Of a stretch of DNA of 64,000 nt, positions 1 through 10,816 are shown one piece after another. Positions within the stretch are counted from its first letter, which is position 1. Every line of letters begins with the position of its first letter. This stretch comes from Pseudoalteromonas sp. A25. Lineage in GTDB: Bacteria > Pseudomonadota > Gammaproteobacteria > Enterobacterales > Alteromonadaceae. The stretch is taken from positions 2,760,001 through 2,824,000 of the forward strand of contig NZ_AP021846.1 of the NCBI RefSeq assembly GCF_009176705.1, in the 5' to 3' direction. The translations under genes and the position numbers were made by a program. The notes beneath the pieces are model-generated. The model saw only the letters and a list, made by a program, of their open reading frames with translations, was not told the DNA's origin and searched no databases.

Positions 1-472
1 GTTGTACACCCGGACAGTATCGCAAACAAAAGCTGGCACTTTAGTTCATTAAACCAAGAGTGCTAGCAAGCAAAGTAATCTCCATATACTTAAACGTGAG
101 TGAGCACACAGCGTTTTTGCAACTTCGCTATGAGCGCTAGATAATACCAATTTTATTAATACATTGATCATTCTATCGAGCTAAATAACTCATTAACTGC
201 GTTAAATATTTCTCATGTAGAATAATTTATCTGCCGCAATATCTGATCACCAATTTAATGCAATTGGTATAACAGCCTTATTCGAAATGCTTAAAAACAC
301 CCAGCATAAAAATAAAAGTTTAAAAATTAATAACTTAACTAAAACCACAAAAACTGGTTTGCTACTTTTTTAGCTAACCTCATAGTTTAGGGCACTGTTA
401 CTCCTACTTGTTGCAGAAATGAAAGTGCCCTCAACCCATTGAACTAAAATATGCCACAACATACCCAGCGGA
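1..472. other. Intergenic stretch with one dispersed repeat
   Basis: No convincing gene is seen here. The first 66 bases are open in frame 1 and could be the 3' end of a gene lying outside the window, but too little is present to identify it. Positions 144-270 hold a copy of a dispersed repeat (separate entry). Near 390-434 an 8-bp inverted pair (agggcact/agtgccct) with a long loop lies downstream of the DUF2306 gene on the minus strand; it is a weak terminator candidate. Confidence 0.6.
144..270. repeat. Dispersed MITE-like repeat, short copy (127 bp)
   Basis: The element begins ATACCAATT and ends AATTGGTAT, so its termini are inverted repeats. It is nearly identical to 35744-35905 over its whole length, apart from a 35-bp internal segment missing here and a few substitutions. 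It contains no ORF. Such short non-coding elements with terminal inverted repeats are common in marine Alteromonadales genomes; classification as a MITE is inference. Confidence 0.75.
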
Positions 473-1369
473 CTAAAATACAATTGGGTCCCCACTCATT
501 ACCTGCAATAAAAATGGCGTGAAGCCAAATATCCCAGCCGACATAAGCACAGTAAGCACAAGCATTACCAGCGCAGTCATCATTTTTACATCAATGCGCT
601 TGCTCTTAGCACCATAAAAATATAGTTGCGACGCCGCTAATGGTAAAAGAAAGCAACCAAACGTCCAGATAGGAAAAAACAGATCTCCAAAAGCTGGGTT
701 ACCACCCACGGTAGTGCCAGTGATAAAGTAACTAAACACACCGACTCTAAGGAACCACTGCGCATTAGAGACTAAAAATAGACGGATAGCCCATTTACGA
801 TGACTCGCTATGTTTTTGTTTATAGCAGTTTTAACCGTCATGTAGGCAAAACCTAGAATAAGAAATCCGTTAATACTCGTGCCTATCTCAGAGATAAGAT
901 CTGGGCTCGCGCCTCTTATCCAGGATAAGTAAAAGCCTGACATCGCTAAGAAAAATACCGTTGCTAAGTAAACATACCCATTGATTTTATGAAACTTCGG
1001 TGCCAGCGCTCGCACTTTTGGTATGAGTTGTAAAGCGCCGCCAAAGGCGACAATACCAGCACCAATTACATGAACAAAAAAGAGCACGTTGCCTGCTGTA
1101 TCGCCTTCTTTGTGTGGCGTACTACCAAACACTTCCCAGCGATTCCAAATTTCCATGTTGTCGTTAATGACCGAAAATCCGTAAAACTTGATAATGTAAT
1201 AAAAGAAAAACCACTGACCGGCCATTACAGCTAAAAACCAAAATATTGCCGAATACTTTATCACCTTGTCAGCCAAATTTACTTTTACCTTTTTGCTCGG
1301 TTGTGCTCCGTTAGCCCCATTTAGCTTTTTTTCGTTTGCCATCGAAAAGTTGTGTGATGTTGACCCCAT
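473..1369 (-). CDS. DUF2306 family multi-pass membrane protein
   Basis: A 298-residue integral membrane protein with about seven hydrophobic segments and a basic, Lys/Asn-rich N-terminal tail of roughly 30 residues on the presumed cytoplasmic side. The spacing of the segments and the histidines near the second and third (FVHVIGAG, FHKINGYVYL, SHRKWAIRL) match the DUF2306 family of predicted membrane proteins, whose function is unknown. The HRKWAIR-type motif is the best landmark of the family. The start at 1369 is supported by an AGGA Shine-Dalgarno seven bases upstream; an internal Met at residue 10 is an alternative. It stands alone, divergent from the lactate permease. No substrate can be assigned. 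Confidence 0.7.
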   Translation of the reverse strand: MGSTSHNFSMANEKKLNGANGAQPSKKVKVNLADKVIKYSAIFWFLAVMAGQWFFFYYIIKFYGFSVINDNMEIWNRWEVFGSTPHKEGDTAGNVLFFVHVIGAGIVAFGGALQLIPKVRALAPKFHKINGYVYLATVFFLAMSGFYLSWIRGASPDLISEIGTSINGFLILGFAYMTVKTAINKNIASHRKWAIRLFLVSNAQWFLRVGVFSYFITGTTVGGNPAFGDLFFPIWTFGCFLLPLAASQLYFYGAKSKRIDVKMMTALVMLVLTVLMSAGIFGFTPFLLQVMSGDPIVF

Positions 1370-1711
1370 AATATGTTCCTTTAACGCTATTAAATTTTCA
1401 TCAAATTTATAGCAAGGAGCTATTTAGATCGTCCGAATGGGCATATTCGTACTAATCAAGCAAATAGCTGGGTGTTTTTTAGACAAAAACCACTTTTTAT
1501 CCGCTATTGACACTGCCGTAACTATTTTTTGTAAACTGAAGAGAATGCACTTTTGGTGTCATAGTTTCACTGCTATGGTGCGCTACTTACTAAATCCTAT
1601 GCACAAAACTACCTTAAAAGTACTTAACTTTTTAGATTGCTTTGACGATATTCATTCATCCACTCGCATGTTAAGCTGAACAAAAATAGGTCATGGATTC
1701 CTTATTAACTT

Positions 1712-3307
1712 ATGACGCTCCTACAATTTCTCACCGCACTAGTGCCTATTCTCAGCGTTTTTGTGTTGTTGGTTTTGTTCAGACTGCCAGCTAAACAGGC
1801 CATGCCTTTAAGTCTAATTTTATGTGCATTAACCACATACATTTTTTGGCAAGTACCCGGGCTACAAATAGTCGCAGCTTCGTTTGAAGGGCTCGTCATC
1901 GCATGTACCATTTTGTGGATTGTCTTTGGGGCTATCTTGTTACTCAAAGTCTTACAACAAACTGGCGCAACGACCACGATTAAACAAGGTTTTACTCAGG
2001 TCAGCCCAGATAAACGAGTACAACTGATTATCGTCGCTTGGTTATTTGGCAGTTTTTTAGAGGGCGCAGCAGGCTTTGGAACCCCCGCTGCAATCGCAGC
2101 CCCATTGCTTGTCGCATTGGGCTTCTCGCCTTTAAGTGCGGTAGTTTTAGCACTCATTGCCGACTCAAGCGCTGTTTCGTTCGGTGCTGTTGGCACCCCG
2201 GTTATTGTGGGCATTGGGCAAGGTGCGGTAGGAATGAGCTATCAACAGATCTCAGCCATTGCATTAACAGCTATTGGGATTGATATATTCGTTGCCGCTT
2301 TTTTACCACTGATCATGGTTTTAATTTATTGTCGCTTTTTTAATGACCATTCAAGCTGGCGTGAGGGCTTTGTTATGGCCCCATTTGCTATTTTTAGCGC
2401 ACTGGCTTTTACCATTCCAGCATATTGTGTTGCCTGGTTATTTGGCCCAGAGTTTCCTTCTGTGCTTGGCGCTATGGTTGGGTTGGTTATTGTCTGTCCG
2501 CTCGCTCAAAAAGGCTTTTTGCTTCCTAAGTCAACTCAAACACTCTGTACTGCTTCGCTCGATATATCGCCACAAAACGCAACAGCACCAGAGCTAAGTT
2601 TGTTCACGGCGTGGATGCCCTATGTGATAGTAGCGTTGCTGTTAGTGCTGACTCGACTCCCCTCTTTACCCTTCAAATCAGCATTGCAGAGCGTAAATAT
2701 CGAGTGGAATCAAATTCTTGGCTCCCCTATTTCAACAAACATCATGCCTTTATATCTGCCGGGCAGCGTGTTTGTGATCACCGCTTTGCTGGCCATTTGG
2801 CTACAACGTGGCACATTCACTCAATTACGCACAGCATTCACGCAAAGCACGAAAATGCTACTGCCTTCAGTCATAGCACTGTGTACAGCCGTGCCTATGG
2901 TGCGCATTTTTTTGCGCTCTGATATAAATGGATCTGGGCTCAGCGCCATGCCCATGGCATTGGCTGAAATCACCGCGCACCATTTAGGTCATATTTGGGT
3001 TTTTATCGCCCCACTTGTTGGCTCGTTAGGAGCATTTATTGCGGGCTCAGCGACGTTCTCAAATTTAATGTTTTCAAGCTTTCAGCAAGCCATTGCCAGC
3101 GGCGCAGGGCTTGATGTTCATCTTGTTTTGGCGCTGCAAATGCTAGGCGCAAATGCTGGTAACATGATAGCGGTGGTAAACGTCGTTGCGGCTGCAAGTG
3201 TTGTAGGACTAAGCGGCAAAGAAGGAGAGGTGATCCGCTACACACTATTACCTATGCTTTATTACTGTATGTTTGCAAGCCTTGTTGCATGGCTTGTCTA
3301 CGTGTAG
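1712..3307 (+). CDS. lldP: L-lactate permease (LctP/LldP family)
   Basis: A 531-residue inner-membrane transporter of the LctP family, which imports L-/D-lactate and glycolate by proton symport. The sequence is almost entirely hydrophobic, with about 12-14 predicted transmembrane segments. The family signature is clear in the first third: an [17 protein letters not shown] segment around residues 117-133, followed by [14 protein letters not shown], both typical of LldP. The C-terminal half carries the matching [11 protein letters not shown] and [11 protein letters not shown] motifs. Length is close to the usual 530-560. No lactate dehydrogenase or LldR-type regulator lies next to it, so it appears to be a single-gene unit. 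The substrate is assigned from the family, not shown by the neighbours. Confidence 0.9.
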   Translation: MTLLQFLTALVPILSVFVLLVLFRLPAKQAMPLSLILCALTTYIFWQVPGLQIVAASFEGLVIACTILWIVFGAILLLKVLQQTGATTTIKQGFTQVSPDKRVQLIIVAWLFGSFLEGAAGFGTPAAIAAPLLVALGFSPLSAVVLALIADSSAVSFGAVGTPVIVGIGQGAVGMSYQQISAIALTAIGIDIFVAAFLPLIMVLIYCRFFNDHSSWREGFVMAPFAIFSALAFTIPAYCVAWLFGPEFPSVLGAMVGLVIVCPLAQKGFLLPKSTQTLCTASLDISPQNATAPELSLFTAWMPYVIVALLLVLTRLPSLPFKSALQSVNIEWNQILGSPISTNIMPLYLPGSVFVITALLAIWLQRGTFTQLRTAFTQSTKMLLPSVIALCTAVPMVRIFLRSDINGSGLSAMPMALAEITAHHLGHIWVFIAPLVGSLGAFIAGSATFSNLMFSSFQQAIASGAGLDVHLVLALQMLGANAGNMIAVVNVVAAASVVGLSGKEGEVIRYTLLPMLYYCMFASLVAWLVYV

Positions 3308-3465
3308 CTAAAGGCGATGCTTTTTCGCTGTAGATTGGATAAGCAAAGCAGCGCTATATAACGTGACAGTACATTGCCGAGAAAATTTTCGAAGTATTCA
3401 TTTCACAAATCTTAGTGGTTTGTTTACCCTATTGAAAATTTTCAAATTTTAATGCGAACATCATT

Positions 3466-5376
3466 ATGCTACCTGTCCTTCGTATCTTGCTAATCGAACA
3501 AGAGCCAGCCGTCTTACAAGCGCTTTCAACAAATCTGGCAAAAACAATCCCTAACTTTGAACGAGAAGATGTTCAGATAGATATTATCGAATGTCTCGAC
3601 CTCCCGAACGCTTTGGAACATGTCACCGAAGATGGTGATATTCAGGCTGTGGTTCTGAGTTGGGATGCGCTCAATAAAAGTGAAGAGCAAGTTTACAGTC
3701 GATTTATCGACCAGTTAAAGAGCATTCGCCTTGAGTTGCCTGTGTATGTTATCGGCGACGATACCAAAGGACTAGAGATAGTCAACGAATCCGAAGAGAT
3801 AGAGTCTTTCTTCTTCAAAGATGAAGTTATCTCCGATCCGGAAGCTATTTTAGGCTATATGATCAACGACTTCGACGACAGATCAGAAACCCCATTTTGG
3901 ACGGCGTATCGCAGTTATGTTGGCGAAGCAAACGACTCTTGGCATACACCGGGGCATAGCGGTGGTTCTAGCTTTAGAAACTCCCCTTATATCAAAGATT
4001 TTTATCAGTTTTATGGTCGCAATGTATTTGTTGGTGACTTGTCGGTATCGGTCGACTCGTTAGGTTCGTTGTCCGATAGCACCAACACCATTGGCCGTGC
4101 GCAAGAGTCGGCTGCTGCAACGTTTGAAGTTAAGCGCACCTATTTTGTTACAAACGGGTCGTCTACCTCTAATAAGATCATTTTGCAGACCCTGCTTCGC
4201 AAAGGCGATAAGGTGATCATCGACCGCAATTGCCATAAATCTGTGCACTATGGCATTTTGCAATCGGCCAGTTTCCCTATTTATTTATCGAGTATTTTAA
4301 ATCCGAAATACGGTATTTTCGCACCACCGTCGCTTGCTGATATCAAGATGGCGATTGAACAAAATACCGATGCGAAGTTGTTGGTGCTTACCGGTTGTAC
4401 CTACGATGGTCTGCTGAGTGATTTAAAACAAGTGGTCGATTTTGCCCATCAACATGGGATAAAGGTATTTATCGATGAGGCTTGGTTTGCGTACTCTCTG
4501 TTTCATCCCAGCTTACGTTACTATTCCGCGATTCATGCCGGTGCTGACTACGTCACGCACTCTGCGCATAAAGTGGTATCGGCGTTTTCTCAGGCGTCTT
4601 ATATTCATATTAACGACCCCGATTTTGATGCCGATTTCTTTCGAGAAATTTACAGTATTTACGCCAGTACATCGCCAAAATACCAGCTTATTGCCTCGCT
4701 CGATGTGTGCCAAAAGCAATTGGAAATGGAAGGCTATAAATTGCTCAATGCCCTGTTGAACCACGTGGAAGAATTTAAGCAGCAAATGGCCTCGCTTAAG
4801 CATATTAAAGTGCTCTCTAAGCAAGACTTTATGGAGATATTCCCACATTTTAGTGGCGATAATATGGGCCATGATCCGCTCAAAATTCTTATCGACATAA
4901 GCCAACTGCCCTATTCGTTAAAAGACATTCATAAATTCCTGCTGGATGAAATTGGCCTAGAAATCGAAAAGTACACCCATAGCACCATCTTGGTTCTACT
5001 TACGTTAGGCGGCACACGCTCTAAGATCATTCGTTTGTACAATGCCTTGAAAAAACTCGACAGCGGTAAAGTAAAGTTGTCTAAATCGACGCGACGCGCT
5101 CGCTTACCTGAGAATTTACCTGCCATAGATTTGGCGTGTATTCCAAGTGATGCATTCTATGGCGAACGAGAATCAGTGCCTATGAGCAAAGCCAACAACC
5201 GCATTTGTGCGGGTTTAGTTACCCCATATCCACCAGGTATTCCGCTGTTGGTGCCAGGCCAGCACATAACTGAAGATCATATCGATTACCTAAAAGAGTT
5301 GGCAGGGCAAGGCTTGACGATACAAGGCAGCTTTGATGGCGAGATCTATGTACTTGAAGAGAAAAAGGACAAGTAA
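3466..5376 (+). CDS. PLP-dependent Orn/Lys/Arg decarboxylase (fold type I)
   Basis: A 636-residue pyridoxal-phosphate enzyme of the prokaryotic ornithine/lysine/arginine decarboxylase family, which removes CO2 from a basic amino acid to give a di- or polyamine. Residues 1-125 form the receiver-like 'wing' domain. The major PLP domain starts near residue 145 with WHTPGHSGG and contains the cofactor-binding TNGSSTSNK, the DEAW aspartate and the Schiff-base lysine in THSAHK, followed by the C-terminal domain. The SAHK context followed by FSQASYIHI resembles AdiA/LdcI more than SpeC. The protein is shorter than those enzymes (about 710-755), so arginine versus lysine cannot be decided here. No antiporter is adjacent, which is unlike acid-resistance operons. 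It is clearly separate from the biosynthetic speA at 58754. Confidence 0.85.
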   Translation: MLPVLRILLIEQEPAVLQALSTNLAKTIPNFEREDVQIDIIECLDLPNALEHVTEDGDIQAVVLSWDALNKSEEQVYSRFIDQLKSIRLELPVYVIGDDTKGLEIVNESEEIESFFFKDEVISDPEAILGYMINDFDDRSETPFWTAYRSYVGEANDSWHTPGHSGGSSFRNSPYIKDFYQFYGRNVFVGDLSVSVDSLGSLSDSTNTIGRAQESAAATFEVKRTYFVTNGSSTSNKIILQTLLRKGDKVIIDRNCHKSVHYGILQSASFPIYLSSILNPKYGIFAPPSLADIKMAIEQNTDAKLLVLTGCTYDGLLSDLKQVVDFAHQHGIKVFIDEAWFAYSLFHPSLRYYSAIHAGADYVTHSAHKVVSAFSQASYIHINDPDFDADFFREIYSIYASTSPKYQLIASLDVCQKQLEMEGYKLLNALLNHVEEFKQQMASLKHIKVLSKQDFMEIFPHFSGDNMGHDPLKILIDISQLPYSLKDIHKFLLDEIGLEIEKYTHSTILVLLTLGGTRSKIIRLYNALKKLDSGKVKLSKSTRRARLPENLPAIDLACIPSDAFYGERESVPMSKANNRICAGLVTPYPPGIPLLVPGQHITEDHIDYLKELAGQGLTIQGSFDGEIYVLEEKKDK

Positions 5377-5616
5377 AAAGCGCCACAGTCTTTGACAACC
5401 TCTCTTGGCAGCAAGGTCGCAAGACATTGCTGCTCTATCTGCATTGCGAAAATCTAAGTACAGTCTGCTTGATAGTCGTTGTTTGATTAAAGATTTGCGC
5501 GAGTTTAAGGGTTAGGCGGCATAATCTGGCTATTATTTCTTGAGTGTTCTATTGTAGTCGTTTTGAGTATCCCCATTGGCCATGGGTAACTCTTTAATTT
5601 ATAAAGTCTAAATTGA

Positions 5617-6165
5617 AGAGGCAAAAGTGCAGCCTCGGATAATGGACGGTTGGATCAATTTCCCAATTTTAAGCGCAGTATTTTAAATAGCTTGTCAGAT
5701 AAGGCTTTTAATCTGATCAAAGGCAACACCGACTCCGAATACGCTTTTGCATTGTTTATGGATACGATTGATTTTCGTGACAACTTATTGGCTGAAGAGT
5801 TAAAGCTCGCACTCTATGAAACCATCAGACGTATTATTCAATTTCGAATAGATAATGGCGCAAATACTAACGCGTTTATTAACTTTGCAGTGAGTGACGG
5901 TATCAGTACAGTTGCCACCCGTTTTGCAACGGATGCCAATAGCCAACCTGCCTCACTATTTTATACGCAAGGTACTTTTGACTACGAGCAATTGGCTGAC
6001 GATATCACCGTTAATAAAGAGTCAAATGGCAATATCATTATATGTTCAGAGCCACTTACCGAAACATCCGAAGGATGGATAAAAGTAGCGCGTAATCACG
6101 CCATCGTTGTGGATTCTAATAATTCGGTCACGGTTGAAGCAATTCCAATCCCTTTTCAAAGCTAA
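5617..6165 (+). pseudogene. 5'-truncated class II glutamine amidotransferase remnant
   Basis: The open frame runs from just after an in-frame stop (5614-5616) and its product aligns with the middle and end of Dug3/EgtC-like class II glutamine amidotransferases. It begins at the point equivalent to the family's HNG motif (here SDNGRLDQF), followed by TDSEYAFALF, and ends with the CSEPLTETSEGWIKVARNH segment. The whole N-terminal part, including the catalytic Cys2 and the NADGFGxGWY region, is missing, and no in-frame sequence upstream supplies it. A TTG at 5650 is the only plausible start and lacks a good ribosome binding site. What remains cannot be an active glutaminase. It sits next to a second truncated gene, which suggests local decay. 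Confidence 0.7.
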
Positions 6166-6217
6166 TGTGTCGTGTATGAGATAGAAAACCAGAGCTGAAC
6201 GACCATAATTTGAGAAT

Positions 6218-6571
6218 GTGCTCGCAAAGCATAATAATAGTACTTATAAACAACACAACCGCAATCTCCCAGATAAAATGACCGGATTGGTTGGCTTTTT
6301 ACAAGAGTTTGTAGAAGATTACCCGGAGTATTCCTATGACGTTAAGCGTATTCTGGTCGACGGTGATTTTGTTATCTTCCACTCCCATGCAACGCTTTTC
6401 AAAGATGATAGAGGCAACGGCCAAAAAGGGATGAATATAATCGATACTTGGAAGGTTGAAAATGGGCATATTGTTGAGCACTGGGATTCTATTCAAGCAC
6501 TTGATGGATTTATGCGCTTTTATTCGCAGGTAAGCGGTGGAACTATCCGTAATGATAACGGTGTTTTTTAA
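6218..6571 (+). pseudogene. SnoaL/NTF2-like protein, probably 5'-truncated
   Basis: The frame encodes 117 residues of an NTF2-like fold close to the SnoaL-like 'predicted aldol condensation' group. Landmarks are YKQHN near the start, VKRILVDGDFVIFHSHA in the middle and NGHIVEHWDSIQ near the end. Family members normally have an additional N-terminal helix of about 20-30 residues before the Y-x-QHN motif. Here an in-frame stop lies at 6206-6208, only four codons before the GTG at 6218, and no Shine-Dalgarno is visible. The gene is therefore either a decayed remnant or a short variant starting at GTG. Function is unknown; a small-molecule isomerase or cyclase role is typical of the fold. Confidence 0.55.
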
Positions 6572-6588
6572 CGATTAACCCGATGTAA

Positions 6589-6625
6589 GTAGAATAGTTT
6601 GATCCGATTTCTACGACTATTCTAC
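6589..6625 (+). terminator. Hairpin downstream of SnoaL-like remnant
   Basis: Perfect 10-bp inverted repeat (gtagaatagt / actattctac) with a 17-base loop. There is no real T-tract after it, so terminator activity is only a possibility. Confidence 0.35.
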
Positions 6626-6795
6626 TCTATACTTCCATATTAGAAACCAATAGTTACTTACTATTTAAAGCCATAAAGCTGACTTTTACGATTTCTTAAA
6701 CATTACTGTTCACCTAAATAAATAACTCTGCCTGTAAACAAAGAGCAAGTTCCCTCTATACTAAGCATAATGCAGATAAAATATTTAACGGACCT

Positions 6796-9213
6796 ATGCA
6801 CACAAAGCTCACATTACTTGAACACAGAGTTCAGCAATTAGAAGCCCAACTTGAAGAAACAAACGCCGAACGCATAAAATACAAAAAGTTATTCGATGTA
6901 TCTGGCGATGCGCTCTCTATTATCGACTTGAGTACCGGTCGCTTTATTGAATGTAACCAAGCCGCTGTTGTGTTGCACGGAGTAGCAAGCAAAGCGCACT
7001 TCCTTAAGCTACGCCCTGCGGATATTTCTCCGCAATTTCAGCCCTGTGGCAGATCCTCTGAAGAAATGGCGCGTGAATATATCGAAAACACATTTACATC
7101 AGGGCCTCAGCTGTTTCAATGGACTCACTCTCATTCAGATGGTTCAACGTTTCCTTGCCTAGTTTCTCTCACAGCGCTTCCTCTTGAAGATAAAAACCTC
7201 GTACTAGCTATCGGTCGAGACATTACAGAGCTGTATGAAACACAAATTCAATTAGATAATGCTATCAGCGATATAGAGCGATTTCAGTCAGCATATTTAG
7301 AAGAAAAAGAAAAATTTGAGCAATTTGTTAATTTAGCGCCAGTTGGTATCGCTATTAGCCGTTTGTCTGATGGTTCTTTTGAATATGTAAATGATGAGTT
7401 CAGCTATTTTAGTGGCTACAACGTTGATGAGTTAAACAATATGGATTATTGGCAACTCACACCCAAAAAATATGAGCAACAAGAACAACAACAGCTCGAG
7501 TCTTTAATGGCGCATGGACGGTACGGCCCTTACCAAAAAGAGTATATTCATAAGCGTGGCCATATGTACCCAGTTTTACTATCTGGTGTAAAAATAGCTA
7601 AAAGTGATGGTAGCGAATACATATGGTCTGTTGTTCAAGATATATCAGTACAAAAAAGCATTGAAAAACAATTGCAGGCAACAAAAGAAGAGGCAGAGCT
7701 GAGTGCCTTTAGAATGAAGCTTGCGAATGACTCTGCAGGCATCGGCGTGTGGGAGTGGGATGTCATTACCAATGAGCTAATATGGGATGAGTGGATGTAC
7801 ACGCTCTATGGTATCGATGAAACAGACTTTTCGGGAGCCTATGAAGCATGGGAAAACAGTGTTCACCCTGATGATATAGCAACGACTAAAGCGCAACTAT
7901 TCGACGCAATCGCTGGAAAGGGCCGCTATGATCCCGAATTTCGAGTGGTTCATCCAGATGGGCAAATAAGAACCATGAAGGCAAGCGCTGAAGTCATTAG
8001 AGATAATAAGGGTCAAGCCCTAAAAATCATCGGCGTGAACTATGATATCACTGACAAAGTCAATGCGATTGCTGAATTAAAACAAGCTACACAAGCGGCC
8101 GATGAAGCCAATCGCGCTAAAAGCGAGTTTTTAGCCAATATGAGCCATGAGATCCGCACTCCAATGAATGCAATTCTGGGCAGCTTGCAGTTGCTACAAG
8201 CTACCCCACTCAATGAAGATTTAAAAACTATTCTCGTTAATGCATCGTCTTCAGCTAAGTCGCTACTCACACTTATCAATGACATACTGGATTACTCTAA
8301 AATAGAGAACAATAAACTAGAGCTTGAACAACAACCTTTTTTATTTGCCGAAGTAGTCAGTTCGGTAAGATTTGATGTTGATACACTGGTTAGCAATAAA
8401 GGTATTAGCCTGACCCATACCCTTGATGAAAGCTTTATCGACGGTTGGTTAGGTGACATTGTGAGAGTAAAGCAAATTCTACTTAATTTGGTGTCAAATG
8501 CGGTTAAGTTTACCGAAAAAGGCAGTGTTAAAATCGTACTTAGCTGTAAAGAGCATGAAGGAAAAAAAGCCGTATGTGTCACTGTCATTGATTCAGGGAT
8601 CGGCATGAGTGAAACCGCACAAGCTCGCATATTTGAGCGTTTTGAGCAAGCCGATAGCTCCACCACACGAAAATTTGGTGGCACGGGACTTGGCATGTCT
8701 ATTACCATGAGCCTAGTAAAACTGATGGGGGGTACAGTTAAATTAACGAGCAAGTTAGGCGTTGGCACAACCATAGATGTCATATTGCCACTGGAGCCAA
8801 CTGATAGAAATATTAAAAGCCAAGTACACAAAGCAGTAATCGCACCTCAGCTAGATGGAAAGCACATCCTTGTCGCCGAAGATAACCCAATTAATCAGGT
8901 ACTTATTAGGTCGATGCTCAAAGATACCCATGCCACAATCTCACTAGTGGAAAATGGTAAGTTGGCAGTCGATGCCGTTAAAAATGAACACTTTGATTTG
9001 ATCCTTATGGATATACAGATGCCTGAAATGGATGGCGTTGAGGCGTTAAATGAAATATCTAAAATCAAACCTGATATTGATATCGTCGCACTTACTGCAA
9101 ATGTCATGGTGGCAGACGTTGAAAGGTATTTACAACAAGGCTTCGTAGCGCATATTGGCAAACCCGTCGATATGAATCACTTATACGGTGTATTAACTCA
9201 ATATTTAACCTAA
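6796..9213 (+). CDS. Triple-PAS hybrid sensor histidine kinase/response regulator
   Basis: An 805-residue soluble hybrid kinase with no transmembrane segment. A short N-terminal coiled coil (about 1-27) leads into three PAS domains (about 28-150, 170-295 and 305-425). The third is followed by a PAC-type WxVVHPDGxIR region. The HisKA domain has the phospho-acceptor His451 in [11 protein letters not shown]; the HATPase domain (about 550-665) shows N, G1 (DSGIGM) and G2 (GGTGLGMS) boxes. A C-terminal receiver (about 690-805) has the acidic pair in VAEDNPIN, phospho-acceptor Asp739 in [11 protein letters not shown] and the conserved Lys in GKPVD. There is no Hpt domain, so phosphotransfer would need a separate Hpt protein. 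The signal is presumably cytoplasmic (redox, ligand or light). No partner regulator is adjacent. Confidence 0.92.
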   Translation: MHTKLTLLEHRVQQLEAQLEETNAERIKYKKLFDVSGDALSIIDLSTGRFIECNQAAVVLHGVASKAHFLKLRPADISPQFQPCGRSSEEMAREYIENTFTSGPQLFQWTHSHSDGSTFPCLVSLTALPLEDKNLVLAIGRDITELYETQIQLDNAISDIERFQSAYLEEKEKFEQFVNLAPVGIAISRLSDGSFEYVNDEFSYFSGYNVDELNNMDYWQLTPKKYEQQEQQQLESLMAHGRYGPYQKEYIHKRGHMYPVLLSGVKIAKSDGSEYIWSVVQDISVQKSIEKQLQATKEEAELSAFRMKLANDSAGIGVWEWDVITNELIWDEWMYTLYGIDETDFSGAYEAWENSVHPDDIATTKAQLFDAIAGKGRYDPEFRVVHPDGQIRTMKASAEVIRDNKGQALKIIGVNYDITDKVNAIAELKQATQAADEANRAKSEFLANMSHEIRTPMNAILGSLQLLQATPLNEDLKTILVNASSSAKSLLTLINDILDYSKIENNKLELEQQPFLFAEVVSSVRFDVDTLVSNKGISLTHTLDESFIDGWLGDIVRVKQILLNLVSNAVKFTEKGSVKIVLSCKEHEGKKAVCVTVIDSGIGMSETAQARIFERFEQADSSTTRKFGGTGLGMSITMSLVKLMGGTVKLTSKLGVGTTIDVILPLEPTDRNIKSQVHKAVIAPQLDGKHILVAEDNPINQVLIRSMLKDTHATISLVENGKLAVDAVKNEHFDLILMDIQMPEMDGVEALNEISKIKPDIDIVALTANVMVADVERYLQQGFVAHIGKPVDMNHLYGVLTQYLT

Positions 9214-9667
9214 ACTCGGGGTAATAGATATGACAAAGTTAGTTATATCAGTCCATTACCAAATCATACAGTGCTGCTATTTTGTGCAGTTCATGGCGAG
9301 TTCGCGTACGTAATAGCGAGCGATTGCTAGCGAATTCAACGCAGAAATACGCAAAAAGTGCAGTGCTGTAGCATGTTGCTTATCCCAAGTTCAGGTTACT
9401 TAACTTAAAGTTGCTCACATAGTCACCTATATGAGTAACTTTCCAATCGACATAACCGAAACGTTAAACCATTAAAAGATTATATTTTTTAATAGTTTGG
9501 CATAATTTTAATGCTTACAAATGATACCGATTTGCTGAATTGAGTGGCCTCTATTTAGTTGAGAAAACCTACCGATAGCAAGGCAAAATAAGTCGCTATT
9601 CAGTTGCTCTAAATAAGAAACTTTTAACACAGCGAGTGTTACGATTTAGTATATGGAATACAACTTA
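9214..9667. other. Intergenic, one hairpin, degenerate repeat-like segment
   Basis: No gene is seen. A hairpin at 9407-9442 may end the kinase transcript. The segment at about 9528-9645 begins ATACCGATTTG and contains a CAAGGCAAAATAAGTCGCTA-like motif, resembling part of the dispersed repeat at 35744 in reverse orientation. It may be a diverged relative of that element, but the match is partial. Confidence 0.4.
9407..9442 (+). terminator. Hairpin downstream of the hybrid kinase
   Basis: An 11-bp stem (aaagttgctca / tgagtaacttt, one G-T wobble) with a 14-base loop lies about 190 bases after the kinase stop codon. No T-tract follows on the plus strand beyond the stem itself, so confidence is low. 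Confidence 0.3.
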
Positions 9668-10816
9668 TTACTCGTAAAGATAAGCCGCTGCAGCTTGGCT
9701 CATTTTCTTAAAGTCATGACCAACGCCCTTTACCGTATGGTGCTGCCAATTAAAGGTTGCTCCCAACTTATTCGCGTATCGCTCACTATGCTCAAAAAAG
9801 TGGTGGCTTCTTGAGAGTCTACCTAACCCTCGTTTATCTGTTGTAGGCGTATGGAGCATACTGCCTCGGGTTTCATTTTCATTATCCAACTCACCAATTA
9901 ATAAGGTAAGCTTTTTGGCAAAACTATGGCGCAAATGCTCATCTGACAAGCGGCTATTTTTTAATCCAAACGGAATATTTTCGTTGCGATTAGCTTGGGT
10001 GTAAAAGCCCGAGTTTGCAGCCACTATCCGCTCGGCTTTTGAATCCGCTTGAAATATGGCAAAACGGTGTAGTATTTGTCCACCGGCCGAATGGCCAAAA
10101 ATATCATAATGAGTTTGTGGTGCCGCCAACGCGCCAATGGCACTTTCAAAAATTCGGTCAAAGTCGTTAAACATCCAAGTTTGTGCCTCATTATTGATAT
10201 CAAATACCAATTCATTGTTTTTAAAACGGTATTTACTGGTTTTTTGTCCCTCAGCCAGTGCTTGTTTATTATTAAAAACCAAGTTCGACACTATGCCAGC
10301 CAAATGGTAGCTAGCAAAGTCATACTCCTGTTCAGCATAAGCTGGTGATAGTATCAGTACGTTATGCTTCTCTGAAGCCTCCACCCAACTATCTCGGTAA
10401 CTCCAAGCATTTCGCCCCGCCCCAGGGATAACCAATAATACCTTCGAGTTGCTATTGAAATCGCGTGGCTTATGGTAGAACACATTGATGAGTTTATCCT
10501 CACGCCCTTGCCCACCTGAAATAAAATAGTTCCCGGAGCCTGTGTGAAGTGTTAAACCTTGAGTAACCGTTCGCGGGTGCAGCTCGATGAGGTTCATTTT
10601 ACAAATTGGGCACTGTCCGTCCTGCTCATAGACGGTCGTTTGATATATATTCTTAACGTGAGGGCACAGTTGACAGACATACTTTACCTTTGTGTCATTG
10701 CCTACTTTCACCAACGGTGCGTGTTCATGATTATGAGTTAGCTGTGAAGGGACTGATTGAGCAGTAGCTTGATTGCTAAATACCAGCGAGATAATAAATA
10801 GTGCTAAAAACTTCAT
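9668..10816 (-). CDS. Secreted alpha/beta hydrolase fused to an N-terminal heavy-metal-binding domain
   Basis: A 382-residue exported protein with a clear signal peptide (MKFLALFIISLVFSNQATA). Mature residues about 45-80 carry a Cys pattern, YVCQLCP...GQCPICKMNLI, matching the heavy-metal-binding domain often found at the N-terminus of copper efflux proteins. The remainder is an alpha/beta hydrolase resembling polyhydroxybutyrate depolymerase or feruloyl-esterase-like proteins. It has an oxyanion region VIPGAGRNAWSYRDSW, the nucleophile elbow GHSAGGQ and a late catalytic-His candidate in VGHDFKKM. The start codon overlaps the stop of the upstream GlxA-type regulator by four bases (ATGA), so the two are translationally coupled. 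The combination of metal-binding and hydrolase domains is unusual; the substrate is unknown. Confidence 0.75.
   Translation of the reverse strand: MKFLALFIISLVFSNQATAQSVPSQLTHNHEHAPLVKVGNDTKVKYVCQLCPHVKNIYQTTVYEQDGQCPICKMNLIELHPRTVTQGLTLHTGSGNYFISGGQGREDKLINVFYHKPRDFNSNSKVLLVIPGAGRNAWSYRDSWVEASEKHNVLILSPAYAEQEYDFASYHLAGIVSNLVFNNKQALAEGQKTSKYRFKNNELVFDINNEAQTWMFNDFDRIFESAIGALAAPQTHYDIFGHSAGGQILHRFAIFQADSKAERIVAANSGFYTQANRNENIPFGLKNSRLSDEHLRHSFAKKLTLLIGELDNENETRGSMLHTPTTDKRGLGRLSRSHHFFEHSERYANKLGATFNWQHHTVKGVGHDFKKMSQAAAAYLYE

Noticed and set aside
1-66. Possible 3' end of an upstream gene in frame 1
   Set aside because: Only 21 codons are visible and other frames are also open; no family can be recognised.
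1437-1679. 80-codon plus-strand frame before the lactate permease
   Set aside because: No ribosome binding site, composition unlike a real protein and no recognisable family.
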